Assembly (NCBI RefSeq): GCF_000152965.1
Contig: NZ_CH902583.1
Span: 4,057,484-4,121,483, forward strand
Origin: Roseobacter sp. MED193
GTDB lineage: Bacteria > Pseudomonadota > Alphaproteobacteria > Rhodobacterales > Rhodobacteraceae
Direction: 5' to 3'
DNA: 64,000 nt
Shown here: piece after piece, positions 52,557 through 61,970 of the stretch
Layout of the letters: the number at the start of each line of letters is the position of its first letter
Numbering within the stretch: position 1 is the stretch's first letter
Translations under genes and position numbers: made by a program
Notes under the pieces: model-generated
Told to the model about the DNA's origin: nothing
The model's input: only the letters and a program-made list of their open reading frames with translations
Database searches by the model: none

Positions 52557-53492
52557 TCAAGCCATGATTGCAGCTGGAGGGTGGCGACGGGCAATTGAGG
52601 CAAGGCGCAGCGCTTCCATACGCTCAAGCAGGGCAGTGATGACCACCTCGTGGCGTTTGTCATAGCTGTGGCGTGAAGGGTAGACCGCGAAGATCTCTTT
52701 TGGCTGTGGTTGGTACGCTGGTAAGACTTCTTCAAACTGCCCAGTACAAAGAGCTTCATCCAAAAATAGCCGTGGCGCCCGGGCGTATCCGGTGTGGTTG
52801 GAGACGGCGCGAATGATCAGGTCAGGATCATCGGCGGTAAATCCCACGTGAACTGGCGCCTGAAATTCAACGCCGTTCAGAATCAGTGGGAAAAACCCAC
52901 CGGTTTGATCCTCATGGTGCTGGATGAATTTTAGCCGTCTCAGATCTTCGGGCAGTTCTGGCCGTCCAGTCTGATCCAAATAAGTTGGCGTAGCAAACAG
53001 CACGGTTTCCATCTGCGCAATCTTGCGGGCGGCTCCGTCGCTATCGCCCAGGGTTCCCGAGCGAATGGCGAGATCGACGTTTTCGCGTACCACATCAACC
53101 AGCCTATCTTCGAGCTTCATCACGATATCCAGATCGGCATAGGCCTGGTTGACCTCTAGTAGCACTGGGCCGAGGATAATGCGGCCAAAAAAGGTGCTGG
53201 TGCTGATCCGAAAGGTGCCTGAAACGTTTTCCTCCAATGCGCTGAGCTCGGCGCTCATGCGATCATAGCCCGAGAGCAAGCCCTGGGCCTGGGAGTAGAC
53301 CAACTGGCCAGCGCGCGTCGGCTTTACCCCGGTAGAGGAGCGGTGCAGTAACTCATGCCCCAAGAGTGCCTCTAGCTGTTTGATTTGCAGGCTCATCGCA
53401 GGCTGGCTGATACCGCGGCGCTGGGCTGCGCGGTTCAGGCTTCCTTCGTCCAGGGCAATAACAAAGCTCTCTAACAATCCCAAGCGATCCAT
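52557..53492 (-). CDS. LysR-family transcriptional regulator
   Basis: A 311-residue LysR regulator. The N-terminal HTH has LGLLESFVIALDEGSLNRAAQRRGISQPAMSLQIKQLEALLGHELLHRS; the LysR substrate-binding domain follows (RISTSTFFGRIILGPVLLEV). It starts 35 nt after the tRNA and is divergent to the MBL gene at 53609 with 116 bp between. By the usual LysR arrangement it is likely to control that gene; inference. Confidence 0.92.
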   Translation of the reverse strand: MDRLGLLESFVIALDEGSLNRAAQRRGISQPAMSLQIKQLEALLGHELLHRSSTGVKPTRAGQLVYSQAQGLLSGYDRMSAELSALEENVSGTFRISTSTFFGRIILGPVLLEVNQAYADLDIVMKLEDRLVDVVRENVDLAIRSGTLGDSDGAARKIAQMETVLFATPTYLDQTGRPELPEDLRRLKFIQHHEDQTGGFFPLILNGVEFQAPVHVGFTADDPDLIIRAVSNHTGYARAPRLFLDEALCTGQFEEVLPAYQPQPKEIFAVYPSRHSYDKRHEVVITALLERMEALRLASIARRHPPAAIMA

Positions 53493-53608
53493 AGGGTATA
53501 GGTCCTGCTTATATGTGTAATAGGGCGTTTATGCCTACATGGGTTGAATTTGGCAAACTAGATCGGGGCTGCGACCAGAAACTGGTTCCAACCATATCGG
53601 AGATCCTT

Positions 53609-54580
53609 ATGACGATTAATCGCAGAACCTTTCTTGCGGCACTTGCTTCGGCACCGGCAGCCACATTTATCACTGGCCAGGCTCAGGCAGAAAGCGCGGC
53701 TGCTAACACCGGGTTGCCCCCGGTGTTACATCAGTTTTCCCTAGGCGATGCTCGTGTGACCGTGTTTTTGGACGGTCATCTGCCGCTGGGGCCGCAGCTC
53801 TTTGCAAATTATGATGCGCAAAAGGCAAAGGCCGTTCTGGCCCAAGGGTTGCATCAGATGACTCCAGAGGGGGTGAATATCCCGGTAAATGGTTATCTGG
53901 TCGAGCGGGGCGATGCAAAAACGCTGATCGATGCTGGTAGTGCTGACCTGATGGGACCGAATTTGGGCGCCATGGGGGCCGGACTGGCTGCAATGGGGGT
54001 GAAGCCCACTGAGATTACCACGGTTCTGTTGACCCATATGCATCCTGATCATTCTGGCGGTCTTGTTTCGCAGGATGGCCAGGCCGTTTTTCCGAACGCA
54101 GAGCTGGTGGTGTCTCAGGTGGAATGGGGATTTTGGCATGATGATGCCATTATGGCTTCGGTTCCAGAAGGCAACCGGGCCTTCTTTCAGATGGCACGCA
54201 TGACAGTTGCCCCCTATCAAAACCGGCTGCGTCTGATTGACGGGGAGGCCGCCGTTGATGCCGGAATCACCGCGCTGCCACTTCCGGGGCACACGCCTGG
54301 CCACATGGGTTATATGTTGGACAGTGGCGGACAGCAGCTGTTGTTCTGGGGGGATATTATTCACAGCACTGCCCTGCAGTTTGCCTACCCTGACTGGACC
54401 ATCGCCTTTGACACGGATCCGGTGCTGACGGCGACCACGCGGCACAAGATGCTCGACCGCGCGGCCTCTGAAGGGTTGTTGTTGACCGGTAGCCATATTG
54501 ACTTCCCTGGCCTTGGTCGGGTTTTGCGTCAGAGCGAGGGCTATCGCTATCAGGCAGCGCCCTGGCAGTTTGGCCTCTGA
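53609..54580 (+). CDS. Tat-exported MBL-fold hydrolase (AHL-lactonase-like)
   Basis: A 323-residue protein. N-terminal INRRTFLAALASAPAATFI is a twin-arginine signal (RRTFLA), so it is exported folded to the periplasm. The mature part is a metallo-beta-lactamase fold: VLLTHMHPDHSGGLVSQDGQ with HxHxDH, then LPLPGHTPGHMGYML and ILFWGDIIHSTAL region metal ligands. This spacing occurs in AHL lactonases and related hydrolases. RBS GGAG is 7 nt before ATG 53609. Divergent from the LysR gene, which probably regulates it. The substrate is not known. Confidence 0.88.
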   Translation: MTINRRTFLAALASAPAATFITGQAQAESAAANTGLPPVLHQFSLGDARVTVFLDGHLPLGPQLFANYDAQKAKAVLAQGLHQMTPEGVNIPVNGYLVERGDAKTLIDAGSADLMGPNLGAMGAGLAAMGVKPTEITTVLLTHMHPDHSGGLVSQDGQAVFPNAELVVSQVEWGFWHDDAIMASVPEGNRAFFQMARMTVAPYQNRLRLIDGEAAVDAGITALPLPGHTPGHMGYMLDSGGQQLLFWGDIIHSTALQFAYPDWTIAFDTDPVLTATTRHKMLDRAASEGLLLTGSHIDFPGLGRVLRQSEGYRYQAAPWQFGL

Positions 54581-54720
54581 TCTGGCTGCGTAATTGGGGG
54601 CTTATCTAAGCATTGAGCTCTCTCTCCACCGTGCGACAGGTTGCGCGCGGTGGATTCCCTTGTTTCTTTCTGGTGAGCCTTGCGCTAAAGGCTGCGCAAC
54701 CAGTTTTAAGGAGCCAAGAG

Positions 54721-55767
54721 ATGACCAGCGGCAAGAACGGTTTGACCTATGCGGATGCAGGTGTGGATATTGACGCGGGAAATGCCCTGGTGGATCGCAT
54801 CAAGCCCGCGGCCAAGCGCACCAATCGCTCAGGTGTGATGAGCGGCTTGGGCGGCTTTGGAGCGTTGTTTGATCTTAAAGACGCCGGCTATAACGATCCG
54901 ATCCTGGTTGGGGCCACCGATGGGGTCGGCACCAAGCTGCGCATCGCTATTGATACCGGTGTTGTGGATGGCGTTGGCATTGATCTGGTTGCAATGTGCG
55001 TGAATGATCTGGTCTGCCAGGGCGCTGAGCCTCTGTTCTTCCTCGACTATTTTGCCACCGGCAAGCTCGAGACCGAAACCGCCGCGCGCATCATTGAGGG
55101 CATTGCCGAAGGCTGCGTGCGCTCTGGCTGTGCGCTGATTGGTGGCGAAACCGCCGAGATGCCCGGCATGTATCCTGAGGGCGATTTTGACCTGGCAGGA
55201 TTCGCAGTTGGTGCCATGGAACGCGGCACGGCCCTGCCTGCTGGCGTGGTCGAAGGGGATGTGTTGATCGGTTTGGCCTCGGATGGGGTACATTCCAATG
55301 GCTATTCGCTGGTGCGAAAAATTGTTGAGCTCTCCGGTCTTGGCTGGGACGCGGATTCGCCCTTTAGCGAGGGTACTCTGGGCGAGGCCCTGCTGACGCC
55401 AACACGCCTTTATGTAAAGCAAAGCCTGGCGGCGGTACGGGCAGGGGGCGTGCATGCGCTTGCCCATATCACTGGCGGTGGTCTGACAGAGAACCTGCCC
55501 CGGGTGCTGCCCGAGGATCTGGGTGCCGACATCGACCTGAATGCTTGGGAGCTTCCCGGCGTGTTCAAATGGATGGCCGAGGTCGGCGGCATTGCCGAAG
55601 CTGAGATGCTCAAGACCTTCAACTGCGGCATTGGCATGATCCTGTCGGTTTCCGCCGATCGCGCCGATGAACTGATGGCGATCCTGCAGGACGAGGGCGA
55701 AACCGTCAGCCGCCTGGGCACTGTCACCGCAGGAGAGGGCATGCGTTACACAGGCTCTTTGCTGTGA
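54721..55767 (+). CDS. purM: Phosphoribosylformylglycinamidine cyclo-ligase (AIRS)
   Basis: A 348-residue AIRS. N-terminal [21 protein letters not shown] and the block [16 protein letters not shown] mark Pur[11 protein letters not shown] and [23 protein letters not shown] follow. It makes aminoimidazole ribonucleotide from FGAM and ATP in purine biosynthesis. ATG 54721 has AAGGAG 8 nt upstream; the frame is open to 54613. The 54581-54720 leader has a CCACCG/CGGTGG hairpin. It overlaps purN by 4 nt. Confidence 0.96.
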   Translation: MTSGKNGLTYADAGVDIDAGNALVDRIKPAAKRTNRSGVMSGLGGFGALFDLKDAGYNDPILVGATDGVGTKLRIAIDTGVVDGVGIDLVAMCVNDLVCQGAEPLFFLDYFATGKLETETAARIIEGIAEGCVRSGCALIGGETAEMPGMYPEGDFDLAGFAVGAMERGTALPAGVVEGDVLIGLASDGVHSNGYSLVRKIVELSGLGWDADSPFSEGTLGEALLTPTRLYVKQSLAAVRAGGVHALAHITGGGLTENLPRVLPEDLGADIDLNAWELPGVFKWMAEVGGIAEAEMLKTFNCGIGMILSVSADRADELMAILQDEGETVSRLGTVTAGEGMRYTGSLL

Positions 55768-56366
55768 GCGACAAGAAAAAGGTCGCTATCTTGGTCTCGG
55801 GCGGCGGCTCCAATATGGTGGCGCTGATCGAGAGTATGTACGGCGACCACCCAGCGCGCCCCTGTTTGGTACTGTCCAACGATGCCGAGGCAGGCGGGCT
55901 GAAAAAGGCCGCTGCCGCTGGCATCGCCACGGCGGCAGTTGATCATCGCCCGTTTAAGGGTGATCGCGCGGCTTTTGAGGCCGAGCTGATCAAACCTATT
56001 TTGGACGCGGGCGCTGATATCGTCTGTCTGGCCGGGTTTATGCGGGTGCTGACCGAAGGGTTTGTCACGCCGTTTCAGGGCCGCATGTTGAATATTCACC
56101 CCTCCTTGCTGCCAAAATACAAAGGCCTGCATACGCATGCCCGCGCACTTGAGGCTGGGGACGCTGAGCATGGCTGCACGGTTCACGAGGTGACACCAGC
56201 GCTGGATGACGGCCCAATTTTGGGCCAGGCACGGGTGCCCGTCCTGCCCGGCGATAGCCCTGATGATCTGGCAGCGCGCGTGCTGGTGCAGGAACATCGG
56301 CTTTATCCTGCGGTACTGCGGCGCTTTGCTGCGGGGGATCGTAGCCCGGTGTTGCTAAAGGGGTGA
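55764..56366 (+). CDS. purN: Phosphoribosylglycinamide formyltransferase
   Basis: A 200-residue GART. N-terminal [19 protein letters not shown] precedes [18 protein letters not shown] and the signature [25 protein letters not shown] with the catalytic His and Asn; [18 protein letters not shown] follows with the catalytic Asp. It adds formyl from 10-formyl-THF to GAR. The start is GTG at 55764, overlapping the purM stop by 4 nt (GTGA), so translation is coupled. Confidence 0.96.
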   Translation: MSDKKKVAILVSGGGSNMVALIESMYGDHPARPCLVLSNDAEAGGLKKAAAAGIATAAVDHRPFKGDRAAFEAELIKPILDAGADIVCLAGFMRVLTEGFVTPFQGRMLNIHPSLLPKYKGLHTHARALEAGDAEHGCTVHEVTPALDDGPILGQARVPVLPGDSPDDLAARVLVQEHRLYPAVLRRFAAGDRSPVLLKG

Positions 56367-56461
56367 TCTGGCAGTTTGCATTGCCGGTAGCAAAGGCGTA
56401 TCACCATGGCCAGCCGATTTGCCCAGAACTTCAGACCAGAACACCAGAAAAGTCGTGATAT

Positions 56462-57619
56462 ATGAAAACTCTGACCACCACCGACGCGCTGCAGGCCTTT
56501 TGTGAAGAGGCTGCAAACCACCCCTATGTGACGGTCGATACCGAGTTTCTGCGCGAACGTACCTATTATTCCAAACTCTGCCTGATCCAGATCGCCTTTT
56601 CCGGCGATGGTGAAAACGACGCAGTTTTGGTGGACCCCCTGTCAGAGGGGTTGTCGCTGGAGCCGCTCTATGCGCTGTTTCGCGATGAATCCGTGGTCAA
56701 GGTGTTCCATGCTGCGCGGCAAGATCTCGAAATCTTTTGGGTGGATGCCAATGTCTTTCCCAAGCCCCTGTTTGACACTCAGGTCGCGGCCATGGTCTGT
56801 GGCTTTGGCGATCAGGTGGGCTATGAAACACTGGTGCGCAAGATCGTTAAAGAGGGCGTCGACAAAAGCTCGCGCTTTACTGATTGGTCTCGCCGCCCAC
56901 TGAGCGAGGCGCAGCAAGCCTATGCCTTGGCAGATGTTACCCATTTGCGCCGGGTCTATGAATATCTTGCGGCCGATCTGGAGCGTAGTGGCCGCTCGCA
57001 TTGGGTTGCCGAAGAACTGCAGGTACTCACCGATCCTGCGACCTACAATATCCAGCCGCAAGATGCCTGGCGTCGGGTTAAGACCCGCACCTCCTCGGGT
57101 AAGTTCCTGGCCGTGGTGCGTGAGTTGGCGGCTTTTCGCGAAGACTATGCCCAAACCAATAATGTGCCGCGTAACCGGGTATTCAAAGACGATGCGCTGG
57201 TAGAGCTGGCCTCAACTAAACCGCGCACCAGTTCTGATCTGGGGGGCTCGCGGCTGCTGTTGCGCGAAGCCCGCAAAGGCGCGATTGCCGAGGGCATTTT
57301 GCATGCGGTTGCCAAGGGCATGAGCTGCCCGCCGGATAAGCATCCAAAGATGGATCGTAGTCGAGAAAAGATGCAGGTGAACCCGGCGCTGGCCGATCTG
57401 CTGCGGGTGCTGCTAAAGGCTAAGACCGAATCTGCCGGCGTCGCTGCCAAGTTGATCGCCCCTAGCGCTGATCTGGATGCCATCGCGGCCGGAGAGCGCG
57501 ATGTAGCCGCCTTAACGGGTTGGCGCCAGGAGGTCTTTGGCGAGGACGCGCTGCGCCTGTGCAATGGCGAGATCGCTCTGGCAGCAAAGGGGCAATCTGT
57601 GAAAGTCGTAGAGCTTTAA
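56462..57619 (+). CDS. rnd: Ribonuclease D
   Basis: A 385-residue DEDD exonuclease. Exo I is VTVDTEFLRERTYYSKLCLIQI with D and E; Exo II VKVFHAARQDLEIFW; Exo III QAYALADVTHLRRVYEYL. The HRDC domain follows (RELAAFREDYAQTNNVPRNRVFKDDALVELA). It trims tRNA 3' ends. It is 95 nt after purN, with a likely separate promoter, and is followed by the terminator at 57747. Confidence 0.93.
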   Translation: MKTLTTTDALQAFCEEAANHPYVTVDTEFLRERTYYSKLCLIQIAFSGDGENDAVLVDPLSEGLSLEPLYALFRDESVVKVFHAARQDLEIFWVDANVFPKPLFDTQVAAMVCGFGDQVGYETLVRKIVKEGVDKSSRFTDWSRRPLSEAQQAYALADVTHLRRVYEYLAADLERSGRSHWVAEELQVLTDPATYNIQPQDAWRRVKTRTSSGKFLAVVRELAAFREDYAQTNNVPRNRVFKDDALVELASTKPRTSSDLGGSRLLLREARKGAIAEGILHAVAKGMSCPPDKHPKMDRSREKMQVNPALADLLRVLLKAKTESAGVAAKLIAPSADLDAIAAGERDVAALTGWRQEVFGEDALRLCNGEIALAAKGQSVKVVEL

Positions 57620-57746
57620 GTTTTGCAAAACCAGAGAGATTGCGCGGCGTCCGTGAATGGGAAGGTCAGCACCAAAAGAGCCGCGTTTTCACAGGGAAGG
57701 CGAACCTCTGTGTGAGGGAGTTGCTGCCACCATGAACTTGAAAAAG

Positions 57747-57776
57747 CCCAGAGCACCGCAACGGGCTCTGGGTTTT
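57747..57776 (+). terminator. Rho-independent terminator after rnd
   Basis: CCCAGAGC (57747-57754) pairs with GCTCTGGG (57765-57772), followed by TTTT. Placed between the convergent rnd and lipoprotein genes. Confidence 0.85.
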
Positions 57777-57807
57777 GAAATTCTAGATTGATTTTGTCCA
57801 GTGCGGG

Positions 57808-58323
57808 TTAGCGGCGGCGGGTTTCGCGGGCGTTCTCGGCTCCGCTGACCCGTATGGTGCGAATGCCACGCAGGTCCTGCTCAGAAACGGAAACGGCTGC
57901 TCTGACGGTGCGGCTATGTGCGCTGCCTGCGGGGGTTGGGGCAACCGGGTAGAGCACATTAAATGTATACTCCAGCGTGCCCTCGGCAGCCTCTGAAACT
58001 GGTCTCAGCTCCACCTCATGTGCGCCCTGGCGTGATGCAATGCCGCTGGCATAGATGATTGCACCGTTTGGCGTCGGTTCCACGCGCAGCTCGCTGATCT
58101 GCGCCACCGGTACGCTGAGGTCTTCCTTGTCGGCGCGGGCAAAGATGCTCTTGCGGCCCTTATCTGGGATCAAAGGGTTGGCGGCTTCCGCGTTAGCCTC
58201 TGCCACGGGCGCGGGTCTGGATTTTCCGAACCAGTTGCCTGGGTTGATGCGTGAGTCACGCCACCCCCCACAGCCCGCAACTATCAGCGTGCCCGCCAAG
58301 ATGAGTGCCAAGGATTTGCGCAT
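57808..58323 (-). CDS. Putative outer-membrane or envelope lipoprotein
   Basis: A 171-residue lipoprotein. The signal MRKSLALILAGTLIVAGC has the lipobox IVAGC, so it is lipidated on Cys. The mature part has a Trp/Arg region (GGWRDSRINPGNWFG), a basic stretch and RVEPTPNGAIIYASGIASRQGAHEVEL, ending in RETRRR. Family unknown to me. The frame is open upstream to 58401, but the ATG at 58323 gives the lipobox at the right place. Confidence 0.72.
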   Translation of the reverse strand: MRKSLALILAGTLIVAGCGGWRDSRINPGNWFGKSRPAPVAEANAEAANPLIPDKGRKSIFARADKEDLSVPVAQISELRVEPTPNGAIIYASGIASRQGAHEVELRPVSEAAEGTLEYTFNVLYPVAPTPAGSAHSRTVRAAVSVSEQDLRGIRTIRVSGAENARETRRR

Positions 58324-58461
58324 TTGGTCCCGCCCGTCTTTTAACTCTGGTTGATTGTGGTTACCCGATTGCGCGGCGCTTGAAAAGCTGTTGAAAAACA
58401 TCCACGGGCGGCATAGGTGCTGCTGTGCTGATTTTCGTCACAAACCAGGGGACGCCCCATC

Positions 58462-58872
58462 ATGGCCAGTGCTGCATTTGAAGAGATTGTTGAAGACTTC
58501 GAGTTCCTGGAGGACTGGGAGGATCGCTATCGCCATGTGATCGAACAGGGCAAGGCGATGGAACCTTTGGATGATGCGCTGAAAGTTCCAGCAACCAAAG
58601 TGGATGGCTGTGCCAGTCAGGTCTGGCTCCATCCCACTATTGAGAATGGGCGCTTCCATTTCGACGGTGAGAGCGATGCGCTCATTGTGCGAGGGCTTAT
58701 TGCGGTGCTGCGCAGCCTCTATAATGGGCTTGCCCTGGCTGAGGTCATCAAGGTGGACGCCCGTGCTGAACTCGAGCGCCTGGGACTGAATGAGCACCTA
58801 TCAGCGCAGCGCTCGAACGGGGTGCGGGCGATGATCGAACGTATTCGCGAGACAGCAGCAGCTCAGCTTTGA
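58462..58872 (+). CDS. sufE: Cysteine desulfuration protein SufE
   Basis: A 136-residue SufE. FEEIVEDFEFLEDWEDRYRHVIE is the start, and the active-site Cys50 lies in ATKVDGCASQVWLHP, the loop that takes sulfur from SufS. The end has LNEHLSAQRSNGVRAMIERIR. It supplies sulfur for Fe-S assembly. It is adjacent to, but converges with, the WYL regulator gene (stop codons at 58872/58873); no sufS or sufBCD nearby. Confidence 0.94.
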   Translation: MASAAFEEIVEDFEFLEDWEDRYRHVIEQGKAMEPLDDALKVPATKVDGCASQVWLHPTIENGRFHFDGESDALIVRGLIAVLRSLYNGLALAEVIKVDARAELERLGLNEHLSAQRSNGVRAMIERIRETAAAQL

Positions 58873-59604
58873 TCAGTGGGCTTTGTCGGGCCCTTGGGGG
58901 GGCAGGTCTTGCAGGGCTTGGTCACGGGCTTTCAGGTAGCGAATATAGTCTCGCAACAAAGGGACCCTGCTGGGGCGAAAGCTCTCGCCTGTTTTGGCGT
59001 AGCTCTCGATCTTGGTGACATGGAACATGCGAAAATCGCTGCGTTTACAACACCACGCCAACAACATCACCGCCTGGTCATGGTAGGATAACGCCAGCGG
59101 GTAGATGCGCCGCAGCGTGTAGGACTGTTTCAGATCTCTGTAGCCGATCTCTAGCGCCTCTTCCGCCCACATCGCCTCGCGCAGGAGGGTCATGTCGATT
59201 GTTGGTCTTTGAGGGGATGTATAGCGATGCACCATGTTGACCGCATGCATGGCCTGGCGCTGCTGGCGCTCGGGCAGGGTCGCCAGGATCTTTACCAGGG
59301 CATCGCTCGCAGCCTGGGCAAGATCATCATCTCCTCTGTGCCCCACTTCGGCGAGCCCCAAGGTTAGGGCCTCGATCTCGATCTGGGTGAAGGTCTGCGG
59401 CGGCAAGGCTGGGTCCTCGACCATGGTATAGCCTAATCCCGCCTCGCCCTCTATCCGAGCGCCTGCGGCGCGCAGACTGTCTATATCACGGTAAAGGGTG
59501 CGCTCTGAGACCTCCATCGCTGCCGCCAAACGGGCAGCGGTCACCGGCGGCGTTAAGCCCCGGATAAGATGCAGTAGACGAAAGAGGCGATCAGATTTGG
59601 CCAT
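58873..59604 (-). CDS. HTH/WYL-domain transcriptional regulator (YafY type)
   Basis: A 243-residue regulator. N-terminal helix-turn-helix: SDRLFRLLHLIRGLTPPVTAARLAAAMEVSERTLYRDIDSLRAAG. The WYL-type domain follows (SYTLRRIYPLALSYHDQAVMLLAWCCKRSDFRMFHVTKI), a ligand-binding module of the WYL family. ATG 59604 is chosen (MAKSDRLFRLL). It is divergent from the GST gene with about 97 bp between, where a palindromic site occurs (59627-59643), consistent with local regulation. Confidence 0.9.
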   Translation of the reverse strand: MAKSDRLFRLLHLIRGLTPPVTAARLAAAMEVSERTLYRDIDSLRAAGARIEGEAGLGYTMVEDPALPPQTFTQIEIEALTLGLAEVGHRGDDDLAQAASDALVKILATLPERQQRQAMHAVNMVHRYTSPQRPTIDMTLLREAMWAEEALEIGYRDLKQSYTLRRIYPLALSYHDQAVMLLAWCCKRSDFRMFHVTKIESYAKTGESFRPSRVPLLRDYIRYLKARDQALQDLPPQGPDKAH

Positions 59605-59626
59605 GGGACAAACTAGGTGATAGATC

Positions 59627-59643
59627 CTGACAATATTTGGCAG
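59627..59643. promoter_or_regulatory. Imperfect palindrome between WYL regulator and GST genes
   Basis: CTGACAA-TAT-TTGGCAG: 6 of 7 arm positions are symmetric. It lies in the shared divergent promoter and is a reasonable site for the regulator encoded at 58873-59604. Confidence 0.45.
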
Positions 59644-59701
59644 GAGGGTAGCGGCATATATTGCCCATCGACAACCACCAATCTGAAAAGGTTCTATATC
59701 A

Positions 59702-60331
59702 ATGCCTAAACTATACCACTCGCCCCACAGCCGGTCTTCTCGTGTCATCTCCCAGCTTATGCTGATGGGCAAGCTCGATGCAGTTGAGGTGATCTACGTG
59801 GATATCATCAAGAACGATGGTAGCGGTCGGCGCGATCCTATGAATGCCCACCCCGAAGGCAAGGTGCCGTTTCTGGTCACCGATGCAGGGGAAACTATCC
59901 GCGAAAGCGGTGCCATCATGATGTATCTGGATGAACTGTTTGGCCAGCCCCTCAGCCCCAAGCCCGGCGCGCCGGGACGAGGTCCTTACCTGTCTTGGAT
60001 GCACTACTATGGTGGCGTTTTGGAGCCCGCTCTGATTGCCGCCTTTGCCGGGATTGAACACCCCGCCTTGGTCGGGACATTCCGGACCATGGCTGAGGTC
60101 GGGACGCAGTTGGAAAGCTGTTTGAAAGATGGCCCATTCTTGCTTGGCGATGACCTGTCTGTTGCTGATCTGATCATGGCCTCAGCCTTTCTTTGGGCCC
60201 CGCATCTTATGCCGGAAAGCCCCGAGATAAAAGCCTGGGTCGCCCGTGTGGCGCAGGCGCAGGACACAGGCGCGATGGAGGTCTTTGAGGCCCAAGCCCA
60301 GGAGCGGTTGAGCCTGACGGAACCCGCCTAA
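59702..60331 (+). CDS. Glutathione S-transferase
   Basis: A 209-residue GST. The thioredoxin-fold N-terminal domain has KLYHSPHSRSSRVISQLM and the glutathione-binding EGKVPFLVTDAGETIRESGAIMMYLDEL with the cis-Pro and Glu-Ser pair. The alpha-helical C-terminal domain contains LLGDDLSVADLIMASAFLW, the N-capping motif. It conjugates or reduces using glutathione; the substrate is unknown. It is divergent to the WYL regulator. Confidence 0.9.
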   Translation: MPKLYHSPHSRSSRVISQLMLMGKLDAVEVIYVDIIKNDGSGRRDPMNAHPEGKVPFLVTDAGETIRESGAIMMYLDELFGQPLSPKPGAPGRGPYLSWMHYYGGVLEPALIAAFAGIEHPALVGTFRTMAEVGTQLESCLKDGPFLLGDDLSVADLIMASAFLWAPHLMPESPEIKAWVARVAQAQDTGAMEVFEAQAQERLSLTEPA

Positions 60332-60366
60332 CATAAGGCTCAAAGCCTGGACGGCACCTGTTGCTA

Positions 60367-61086
60367 CTAGGCTTTGAGCTTCCCCCAGTGCAGCAAGCTC
60401 TCTTGCAGTTCGCCATAGCCCGTGTGGCGGTGCTCGAACCCCAGCCCCATGCGCGTCGCGCAGTCACGGGCCTTTTTCAGTAGTTCTGGGTCGGAGAGCT
60501 GCGATTGGTAGACCAGTTTGGTGTAGTTGCCAAATATCATCTCACGCAGTTCTGGATTTTTGTCCAACCCCATTGGCCGCCAGATGAAGGCGTCAAACTG
60601 TTTCACCAGGAAATCAGTTAGATAAAAGGCGGTTATTTCCCCTGCCTCGGAGATTTGGGCGAAGGTTTCATTGCCTTCAAAGAAAGAATAACAATGTGGG
60701 CCTGCCACCATTTCAACACCCAGTTCCGCGCATTTTTGCTCCAGCACGCCGCCAGTGCCGCAATCGGCATAGACAACGCAGATCTGATCATAGCTTTGGC
60801 GATGTTTTCGAACGGCTCCCTCAACCGCACCAGTGATCTGGTCCGGGTAGAGGTGCAGTTTGGCGGGCAGGCAGGTGAGATCCATGTGGTCCAACCCATT
60901 GAGCTCCTTGATAGCAAGGATCTCGCGCGCCAGGGCGCCACAGGCGATCAGTAGGATACGACCAGTCTTCTTTTCAGGGGCGGCCAGGCCCTGTTCGGTG
61001 AGGGAGCTTTCCTCGAGCGAACGCCCTGTGGGAGGGCGAAATGCAGCCCGTTCGGTCAAACGGGCTGCACGTCCTTTACGTGCCAA
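60367..61086 (-). CDS. DUF1638 protein (corrinoid-protein partner)
   Basis: A 239-residue protein with the DUF1638 domain: GRILLIACGALAREILAIKELNG, LDHMDLTCLPAKLHLYPDQITGAVEGAV and VYADCGTGGVLEQ, with VEMVAGPHCYSFFEGNETFAQIS. DUF1638 genes often sit next to corrinoid-dependent methyltransferase genes; here it starts 1 nt after the corrinoid gene stop, at a TTG. The first 40 residues are basic and may be linker. Its exact role is unresolved; I infer a link to corrinoid protein maturation or methyl transfer. Confidence 0.85.
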   Translation of the reverse strand: MARKGRAARLTERAAFRPPTGRSLEESSLTEQGLAAPEKKTGRILLIACGALAREILAIKELNGLDHMDLTCLPAKLHLYPDQITGAVEGAVRKHRQSYDQICVVYADCGTGGVLEQKCAELGVEMVAGPHCYSFFEGNETFAQISEAGEITAFYLTDFLVKQFDAFIWRPMGLDKNPELREMIFGNYTKLVYQSQLSDPELLKKARDCATRMGLGFEHRHTGYGELQESLLHWGKLKA

Positions 61087-61087
61087 A

Positions 61088-61786
61088 TCAGGCGCTCATC
61101 TGGTTGTGCTTGCGCGCAACAAAGTCCTTGGCCATTTCAACCGCAACCGCGGCGTCACGGCAATAACCGTCAGCGCCGATCGCCTTGCCGAACTCTTCGT
61201 TCAATGGCGCGCCACCAACAAGAACAACATAGTCGTCGCGCTTGCCTTGCTCGACCATGGTGTCGATGACAACCTTCATGTAGGGCATGGTTGTTGTCAG
61301 CAAGGCCGACATACCCAGGATGTCGGGCTGGTGTTCGTCCAGTGCTTCCAGGTAGTTTTCAACTGGATTGTTGATGCCCAGATCGACCACCTCAAAACCG
61401 GCGCCTTCCATCATCATCGAGACCAGGTTTTTCCCGATGTCGTGAATGTCACCTTTGACGGTGCCAATCACCATTGACCCCATGCGTGGGGCGCCAGTGG
61501 CGGCCAACAGGGGCTTCAGGATGGCCATGCCGCCCTTCATGGCATTTGCCGCCAGCAAAACCTCAGGCACAAACAGAATGCCATCGCGGAAATCGGCGCC
61601 AACAATGGTCATGCCGCCAACCAAGGCTTCTGTCAGCACCTTGTAGGGCTCCCAGTCGCGCGACAGAAGGATCTGAACACCTTCTTCGATTTCTTCCTTC
61701 ATACCGTCATAAAGGTCATCAAACATCTGTTGAACGAGTTCTTCGTCGTCCAGTTCCGCCAGGATGATATCTTCTTCTTCTGACAT
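61088..61786 (-). CDS. Corrinoid (cobalamin-binding) methyltransferase protein
   Basis: A 232-residue protein of the MtbC/MttC-like type. An N-terminal four-helix cap (LVQQMFDDLYDGMKEEIEEG, VLLAANAMKGGMAILKPLL) precedes the cobalamin domain with the DxHxxG motif at residues 113-118: VIGTVKGDIHDIGKNLVSMM, where His115 coordinates cobalt; GGAPLNEEFGKAIGADGYCRDAA ends it. It carries a methyl group between substrates. It may be the B12-binding part of a methylamine-type system or of a split methionine synthase as known in roseobacters. It is followed at 1 nt by the DUF1638 gene. Start ATG 61786. Confidence 0.9.
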   Translation of the reverse strand: MSEEEDIILAELDDEELVQQMFDDLYDGMKEEIEEGVQILLSRDWEPYKVLTEALVGGMTIVGADFRDGILFVPEVLLAANAMKGGMAILKPLLAATGAPRMGSMVIGTVKGDIHDIGKNLVSMMMEGAGFEVVDLGINNPVENYLEALDEHQPDILGMSALLTTTMPYMKVVIDTMVEQGKRDDYVVLVGGAPLNEEFGKAIGADGYCRDAAVAVEMAKDFVARKHNQMSA

Positions 61787-61970
61787 GCGCCTATTCCTTG
61801 AGTGGGCGGGGAGTCCCCGGCGTGGCATCGTTGTGCCGACTATTGGGCCATAATGCCGCGTCTAGACTGCAATATTTGCGACATTGCCTTTGTCCGAACC
61901 GACCTATAGGCGCAAAAATAGCAGATTGATAATGAAGAATTCGCAAGGAAATCTTCGATTTCCCGGGTTT

